Of a DNA stretch of 35,577 bases, positions 28,407-35,577 are shown piece by piece. Below the pieces are notes generated by a model, which saw nothing but the letters and a program-made list of their open reading frames with translations, was not told the origin of the DNA and did not search any database. Position 1 is the stretch's first letter. Every line of letters begins with the position of its first letter. Source of the stretch: Betaproteobacteria bacterium (GTDB taxonomy: Bacteria; Pseudomonadota; Gammaproteobacteria; Burkholderiales; SG8-39); contig VGIA01000015.1 in assembly GCA_016868105.1 (NCBI GenBank), forward strand, positions 1 to 35,577, read 5' to 3'. The position numbers and the translations under genes were made by a program.

Positions 28407-29188
28407 CCGATGCCGACATCGAGCTGTTCCAGGCCGACGGAGCGATCGTGCTCCGCGGCGTGTTCCGCGACTGGGTCGAGCCCCTGCGTGCCGGCGTCGC
28501 GCGCAACCGGGCCTCGCCCAGTCCGCTGGAGCGCACGGTCAGGCCCGCCGACGGTTCGGCGGCGTTCTTCCAGGACTACTGCAACTGGCAGCGGATACCC
28601 GAGTACCGCGCGTTCGTCTTCGAGTCACCCGCCGCCGCCCTCGCTGCCCGCCTGATGCGTTCGAAGACAGCGCGCTTCTTTCACGAGCACGTGCTGGTCA
28701 AGGACCCGGGCACCAGCGTGGTCACCCCCTGGCACCAGGACCAGCCGTACTACTGCGTCGATGGCGGCCAGAGCGTGAGTCTGTGGATTGCGCTCGATCC
28801 GGTCGCGCGCGACACGGTGATGGAATGCGTCGCCGGTTCGCACCTCTGGGGCAAAGGCTTCAAGCCGATGCGATTCGACGGCACGCCGCTGTATCCGAAC
28901 GACAACCTCGAGGCGATCCCGGATATCGACGCCAGGCGTGGCGAGCTGCGCATCCTCGGCTGGGAGCTCGAGCCGGGCGACGCCATTGCCTTCACGTTCC
29001 GCACCGTCCACGGCGCCCCGGCCAACACCGCCTCGCGCCCCAGACGGGCGTTCTCTGCGCGCTGGGTCGGGGACGATGCGGTATTCGCCGTTCGCGCCGG
29101 GCGCACTTCGCCGCCGTTTCCCAACCTCAAGCTGCCGGCGGGCGCACCGCTCGATGCGCCTGAATTCCCCCTCGTCCATTCGCACTGA
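28403..29188 (+). CDS. phytanoyl-CoA dioxygenase (PhyH) family, Fe(II)/2-oxoglutarate oxygenase
   Basis: HxD motif TPWHQDQPYYC, distal His FRTVHGAPANT and Arg RRAFSARW; ATGA overlap with the arginase-family gene. Confidence 0.87.
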   Translation: MTDADIELFQADGAIVLRGVFRDWVEPLRAGVARNRASPSPLERTVRPADGSAAFFQDYCNWQRIPEYRAFVFESPAAALAARLMRSKTARFFHEHVLVKDPGTSVVTPWHQDQPYYCVDGGQSVSLWIALDPVARDTVMECVAGSHLWGKGFKPMRFDGTPLYPNDNLEAIPDIDARRGELRILGWELEPGDAIAFTFRTVHGAPANTASRPRRAFSARWVGDDAVFAVRAGRTSPPFPNLKLPAGAPLDAPEFPLVHSH

Positions 29189-29197
29189 AGGATTTTC

Positions 29198-30861
<1,664 letters not shown>

Positions 30862-30865
<4 letters not shown>

Positions 30866-32319
30866 GCCACCTCGTCGGCCGCCAGCCGCTGTCGCTGCCC
30901 GTGCTGCGGCGCATCGCCGCGGACGGCATTCCGCTCTCGCTCGACCCGGCCTGCATACCCGGGCTGCAGGCCGCGGTCGCCGCCATCGAGCAGATCGTCG
31001 ACGCCGGCGCGCCGGCCTACGGCATCAACACCGGCTTTGGCAAGCTCGCACAGACCAAGATCGAGCGATCCGAACTCGAGCACCTGCAGGAAAACCTGGT
31101 GCTGTCCCACGCCGCCGGGGTCGGGCCGCCCCTGACGGACGACGCGGTGCGTCTCACCATCGCCCTGAAGGTGGCGAGCCTCGCCCGCGGCCGCTCCGGC
31201 GTGCGCCCCGAGGTGATCGACGCGCTGCTTGCCCTGTACAACCAGCGCCGCTACCCGCACATCCCGTCCAAGGGCTCGGTCGGTGCCTCAGGCGATCTGG
31301 CGCCCCTCGCCCACCTCGCGATGGCGCTGATGCCGATGCGATTCGCGCCGAAGGAAGGCCTGGCGCTGCTGAACGGCACGCAGGTCTCCACCGGGCTCGC
31401 CCTGAAGGGCCTGTTCGCCATCGAGAACGTGTTCGCCGCCGCGCTCGCGGCCGGTGCGCTGTCGGTGGACGCCGCGATGGGCAGCGACACGCCGTTCGAC
31501 GACCGCATCCATGAGCTGCGCGGGCACGCCGGCCAGCGCGACACCGCCGCCGCGTATCGCGCGCTGCTCGCCGGCAGCGAGATCCGCGCCTCGCACCTCA
31601 TGGGCGACGACCGCGTGCAGGACCCCTACTCGCTGCGCTGCCAGCCGCAGGTGATGGGCGCGTGCCTGGACGCGATGCGCAACGCCGCCGAGACCCTTCG
31701 CATCGAGGCCAACGGCGTCTCGGACAACCCGCTGGTGTTCGCCGAGACCCGCGAAGTGCTGTCCGGCGGCAACTTCCACGCCGAGCCGGTGGCGCTGGCG
31801 GCCGACGCGCTGGCGCTGGCCTGCGCCGAGATCGGCGCGCTCGCAGAGCGGCGCATCGCCTTGCTGATCGATGGCGCCATCAGCCGGCTGCCGCCGTTCA
31901 TCGTCGAGCATGGCGGGCTCAATTCCGGCTTCATGGTGGCGCAGGTCACCGCCGCGGCGCTCGCCAGCGAGAACAAGGCGCTGGCGCACCCGGCAAGCGT
32001 GGACAGCCTGCCGACCTCGGCGAACCAGGAGGACCACGTCAGCATGGCGACCTTCGCCGCGCGGCGCCTCGCCGACATGGCCGACAACAGCGCCGGCATC
32101 ATTGCCATCGAGTTGCTCGCCGCAGCGCAGGGCGTCGACTTCCGCCGGCCGCGGCGCACCTCGCCCGCGTTGCAGCAGGTGCACGCGGAGGTGCGCAGCG
32201 AGGTGCCTTTCTACGACAGGGACCGTCACTTCGCGCCCGACATCGAGGCGATCAAGGCGATGGTGCTCGCCGGCAGGTTCAACCGCCACGCGGGCACGCT
32301 GCTGCCTTCGGGGGGATGA
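30862..32319 (+). CDS. hutH: histidine ammonia-lyase
   Basis: [14 protein letters not shown] triad in [15 protein letters not shown] (Ala-Ser-Gly codons at 31285-31293), [15 protein letters not shown] overlap with hutU. Confidence 0.97.
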
Positions 32320-32423
32320 TGGACCTGTTTCGCTTCAACGCGGGACGCTCGGCGGTCCACCCGCGCGTCCTGGCACTGCCGGGAACCCACCTCGATGCGC
32401 CAAGCGATCTGGAGAAACGATGA
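32319..32423 (+). pseudogene. 34-codon ORF bridging hutH and ftcD; possible N-terminal remnant of N-formylglutamate amidohydrolase (HutG/FGase)
   Basis: [34 protein letters not shown]; its ATG overlaps the hutH stop and its TGA overlaps the ftcD ATG; resembles the F-x-F-x-x-G-x-S ... P-x-x-GTH ... DL..R start of HutG-type FGases as I recall them. Confidence 0.45.
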
Positions 32424-34240
32424 ACAAGCTGGTGGAATGCGTACCGAATTTTTCCGAGGGCTGCGACCTGGCCGTGATCCGCGGCATCACCGCCGAGATC
32501 GAGGCCGTGCGCGGCGTCACGCTGCTGGATGTCGACCCTGGCGAGGACACCAACCGCACCGTGGTGACGTTCGTCGGCGCGCCCGAGGCGGTCCTCGAGG
32601 CCGCTTTCCGGGCCGGCCGGCGGGCGGCCGAACTCATCGACATGGCCAAGCACCACGGCAGCCATGCCCGCATGGGGGCAATGGATGTCTGCCCGTTCGT
32701 GCCGGTATCCGGCGTGACGATGCAGGATTGCGTGGCACTGGCTCGCGAGACCGGAAAGCGCATCGGCGAGCTCGGCATCCCGGTGTATCTGTACGAGCAT
32801 GCCGCGGCCACTGCGGCGCGGCGCAACCTTGCGGTGGTGCGCGCGGGGGAATACGAGGGCCTCGAGCGCAAGCTCGCCGACCCGGCGTGGCGGCCGGATT
32901 TCGGACCCGCGAAGCACAACTCCCGCACCGGCGCCTACATCATCGGCGCGCGCGAATTTCTCATCGCCTACAACGTCAACCTCGCCACCACCGACAAGCG
33001 CTACGCGGACGACATTGCCTACGCGCTGCGCGAGCGCGGCCGGCACCTGCGTCGCGGCAACACCTCGCCTTTCTACTACAAGGGCGAGGTGGTGAACTTC
33101 GGCAAGGACGCCTATCCCTGCGGCGCCTGCGAGTTGGTGGCGAAGGACTGGGCCTCTCTCGCCCGGCACTATCGCGAGGCGCATGGCCGCGACCTTGATG
33201 CGCGCTATGCCGCGCTCGGCTACAAAGCGGGGGACGTCGAGGGCAAGCCCGCCTACGCCGACGGCCGCTTCACGCACGTCAAGGCGGTCGGCTGGGTGGT
33301 CGAGAAGTACCAGCGCGCGCAGATTTCCATCAACCTCACCGACTTCACCGTCTCGCCGGCGCATGCCGTGCTGGAGGCGGCGCGCGAGGAGGCCGCGAGC
33401 CGTGGCATCGCCGTGACCGGTTCGGAGATCGTCGGCGTGGTGCCCTATGAGGCCATGCGGGAATCCGCTCGCTGGTACCTGCGGCGCATGCGCAAGTCCA
33501 CCGGGTTGCCGGTCGGCGACGTGATCGAGGCCGCGGTTCAGGCGATGGGCCTGCGCGACGTTGCGCCCTTCGAAGTCGATAAGAAGGTGCTCGGCATGCC
33601 GCGGAACAACGGCCAACTGGCGGCAAAGACCGTGGCTGCGTTCGTCGACGAAGTGTCCCGCGATACGCCGGCCCCCGGCGGCGGCTCGATCGCCGCGCTC
33701 GCGGGCTCCATCGGCGCGGCGCTCGCCGCGATGGTCGCCAACCTCACGGTCGGCAAGGCCCAGTTCGCCTCGCGCTACGACGAGCTCGATGCGCTCGCCC
33801 TCGAAGCGCAGCAGATCAAGGACCAGCTGATGGCCGCGGTGGACGAGGATACGCAGGCCTTCAACGGCGTGATGGACGCACTGCGCATGGCCAAGGACAC
33901 GCCCAACCAGAAAGCGGCGCGCACCGCGGCGCTCCAGGCCGGCTACCAGCGCGCCACCGAAGTGCCGGTGCAGACGGCACGGCACTGCCGCAGGGCGCTG
34001 GAACTGTGCCTGCGGGCGGCGCGCTGCGGCAACGAGGCGATGATTACCGACGCCGGCGTCGGCGCGCTGGTGTCGCTTGCCGGGGTGAAGGGCGCCGCCT
34101 ACAACGCGCGCATCAACCTGAAGTCGATCAAGGACGCGGACTACGTGAAGCGGACCGGCGACGAGATCGCCCGGCTGGTGGCGGAAAGCCGCGGGATCGC
34201 CGATGAGGTCGAGGCGGAAGTCGAGCGCGTGATGGCCTGA
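32420..34240 (+). CDS. ftcD: bifunctional glutamate formimidoyltransferase / formimidoyltetrahydrofolate cyclodeaminase
   Basis: MNKLVECVPNFSEGCD, HHGSHARMGAMDVCPFVPV, and C-terminal cyclodeaminase domain TPAPGGGSIAALAGSIGAALAAMVANLT. Confidence 0.95.
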   Translation: MNKLVECVPNFSEGCDLAVIRGITAEIEAVRGVTLLDVDPGEDTNRTVVTFVGAPEAVLEAAFRAGRRAAELIDMAKHHGSHARMGAMDVCPFVPVSGVTMQDCVALARETGKRIGELGIPVYLYEHAAATAARRNLAVVRAGEYEGLERKLADPAWRPDFGPAKHNSRTGAYIIGAREFLIAYNVNLATTDKRYADDIAYALRERGRHLRRGNTSPFYYKGEVVNFGKDAYPCGACELVAKDWASLARHYREAHGRDLDARYAALGYKAGDVEGKPAYADGRFTHVKAVGWVVEKYQRAQISINLTDFTVSPAHAVLEAAREEAASRGIAVTGSEIVGVVPYEAMRESARWYLRRMRKSTGLPVGDVIEAAVQAMGLRDVAPFEVDKKVLGMPRNNGQLAAKTVAAFVDEVSRDTPAPGGGSIAALAGSIGAALAAMVANLTVGKAQFASRYDELDALALEAQQIKDQLMAAVDEDTQAFNGVMDALRMAKDTPNQKAARTAALQAGYQRATEVPVQTARHCRRALELCLRAARCGNEAMITDAGVGALVSLAGVKGAAYNARINLKSIKDADYVKRTGDEIARLVAESRGIADEVEAEVERVMA

Positions 34241-34261
34241 TCAGGCGCAGGCCTGATCAGG
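34236..34261 (+). terminator. putative hairpin terminator after ftcD
   Basis: CCTGATCAGG-CGCAGG-CCTGATCAGG: two copies of a self-palindromic 10-mer give a 10-bp perfect stem overlapping the ftcD stop; no U-tract. Confidence 0.4.
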
Positions 34262-34454
34262 GCCGCCGCGATCCGTGAATGGCCCGAAGTCAGCCGGCTT
34301 TCCCTGAAGCTCTCGTCGTAGTCCCGGGAAACCTGCCTTTGACCACGCTGCTCACTGGGTGGCCCCGGGCACCGGCGGCATTCGGGTTCCGCAAGACGGT
34401 GGACCGGGCCACCGGGCTCGGTATGCCTTGCCGCAGGTGAAGTACCATCCCCGC

Positions 34455-35577
34455 ATGCCCCGCATACTCCCCTCGGTCTGCACCCTCGACTGCCCCGACA
34501 CCTGCAGCCTCGCGGTGACGGTGGCCGAGGACCGCATCGTGGCGGTGAAGGGCTCGAAGGCCAATCCCTACACCGCCGGCAAGCTCTGCGCCAAGGTCCC
34601 GGAGCAGTTCCCGGCCTTCGTGCACGGGCCCGGCAGGCTCACGACGCCGCTCCGGCGCAACGGCCAGAAAGGCGACCGCAGGTTCGAGCGCCTCTCCTGG
34701 TCCGCGGCGCTCGATGAAATCCACGCCCGCTTCCAGGCGGCGATCGCGAAGCACGGGCCGCAGTCGATCCTGCCGCTCAACTACGCCGGCCCGCATGGCG
34801 CGCTCGCGGGCGGTTCGATGGACCTCAGGTTCTTCCACCGGCTGGGCGCGAGCCTGCTCGATCGGCGGCCCCTGTGCGGCGGCATCCGCGGTGAGGCCTG
34901 GATGGGCACCTTCGGCGTGACGCCCGGGATGCCCCCTGAGCAGGCGGAGCACGCGAAGCTCATCGTCGCCTGGGGCAATAACGTCACCTGGTGCAACCTG
35001 CACCTGGCGCCGGTGATCAAGCGGGCGCGCAAGAAGGGCGCCAAGCTGGCGGTGGTGGACCCAAGGCGCACGGTGATCGCGGCGCAGGCGGACCTGCACT
35101 TGCCTGTGCGGCCGGGGACGGACGTGCTCCTTGCCTGGGCGATCGCGGCGGAGCTCGAGCGCTGCGGTGGGATCGACAAGGCGTTTGTCGCTAGCCACGT
35201 GGAAGGCCACGAAGACTTCATGGCGCTTGCCCGCCCCTGGACGATCGAGCGCGCGGCCGAGGCCTGCGGCGTGAGGGCGGCGGATGTGCGCACGCTCGCC
35301 CAGTGGTACCGCGATCTGTCGCCCGCCGCGATCAGCGTGGGCAACGGCCTGGAGCGGAACCAGAACGGCGGCAGCGGCATCCGCGCGGTGTTCGCGCTGC
35401 CCGCGCTCGCCGGCAAGTTCGGCGTCAGGGGCGGGGGCCTGGTCAACGGTGCGGGGAACGCCTTCCCCAAGACACCCGCCAAGCTCGCCCGGCCGGAGCT
35501 CGTTCCCCCGGGGACCCGGACGCTCAACATCATCGACGTCGGGCGGCACCTGAACGACGCCTCGCTTGCGCCGCCGA
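34455..35577 (+). CDS. molybdopterin-dependent oxidoreductase (truncated by window end)
   Basis: Open frame from ATG 34455 to the end (absent from the ORF track because no stop): MPRILPSVCTLDCPDTCSLAVTVAEDRIVAVKGSKANPYTAGKLCAK..., with Fe-S Cys motif, IVAWGNNVTWCN, VVDPRRT. Confidence 0.88.
   Translation, partial: MPRILPSVCTLDCPDTCSLAVTVAEDRIVAVKGSKANPYTAGKLCAKVPEQFPAFVHGPGRLTTPLRRNGQKGDRRFERLSWSAALDEIHARFQAAIAKHGPQSILPLNYAGPHGALAGGSMDLRFFHRLGASLLDRRPLCGGIRGEAWMGTFGVTPGMPPEQAEHAKLIVAWGNNVTWCNLHLAPVIKRARKKGAKLAVVDPRRTVIAAQADLHLPVRPGTDVLLAWAIAAELERCGGIDKAFVASHVEGHEDFMALARPWTIERAAEACGVRAADVRTLAQWYRDLSPAAISVGNGLERNQNGGSGIRAVFALPALAGKFGVRGGGLVNGAGNAFPKTPAKLARPELVPPGTRTLNIIDVGRHLNDASLAPP

Noticed and set aside
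34290-35549. 419-aa minus-strand ORF at the right end
   Set aside because: Opposite a clear molybdopterin oxidoreductase reading frame that is open to the window edge.

Overview
High-GC (betaproteobacterial-like) window, densely coded, with no RNA genes, CRISPR arrays or transposases recognised. Left to right: the 5' part of an alpha/beta hydrolase gene and a TRAP transporter (dctM/Q/P, minus). Next is a CocE/S15-type hydrolase divergent from a TetR regulator that leads a peptide-ABC operon (SBP, M24-fold protein, amidohydrolase, DppBCDF-like). Then come an HDAC-like deacetylase plus class III aminotransferase, and a sulfatase plus Bug/TctC receptor. The most interesting part is a two-sided histidine/urocanate-type catabolic locus (19.4-34.3 kb). 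On the minus strand, a HutI-like gene, a five-component LIV-type ABC transporter and a divergent HutU paralogue that has lost the signature Cys and the HHGGG motif. On the plus strand, an IclR regulator, an arginase-family hydrolase, a PhyH dioxygenase, canonical hutU, hutH and a bifunctional ftcD. The two arms start within one 43-bp near-perfect palindrome, with only 23 bp between the opposing start codons. A 34-codon ORF that looks like a remnant of hutG bridges hutH and ftcD. The window ends in a truncated molybdopterin oxidoreductase. I infer that the locus degrades histidine and also a modified imidazole/urocanate compound; the substrate cannot be established from sequence alone.
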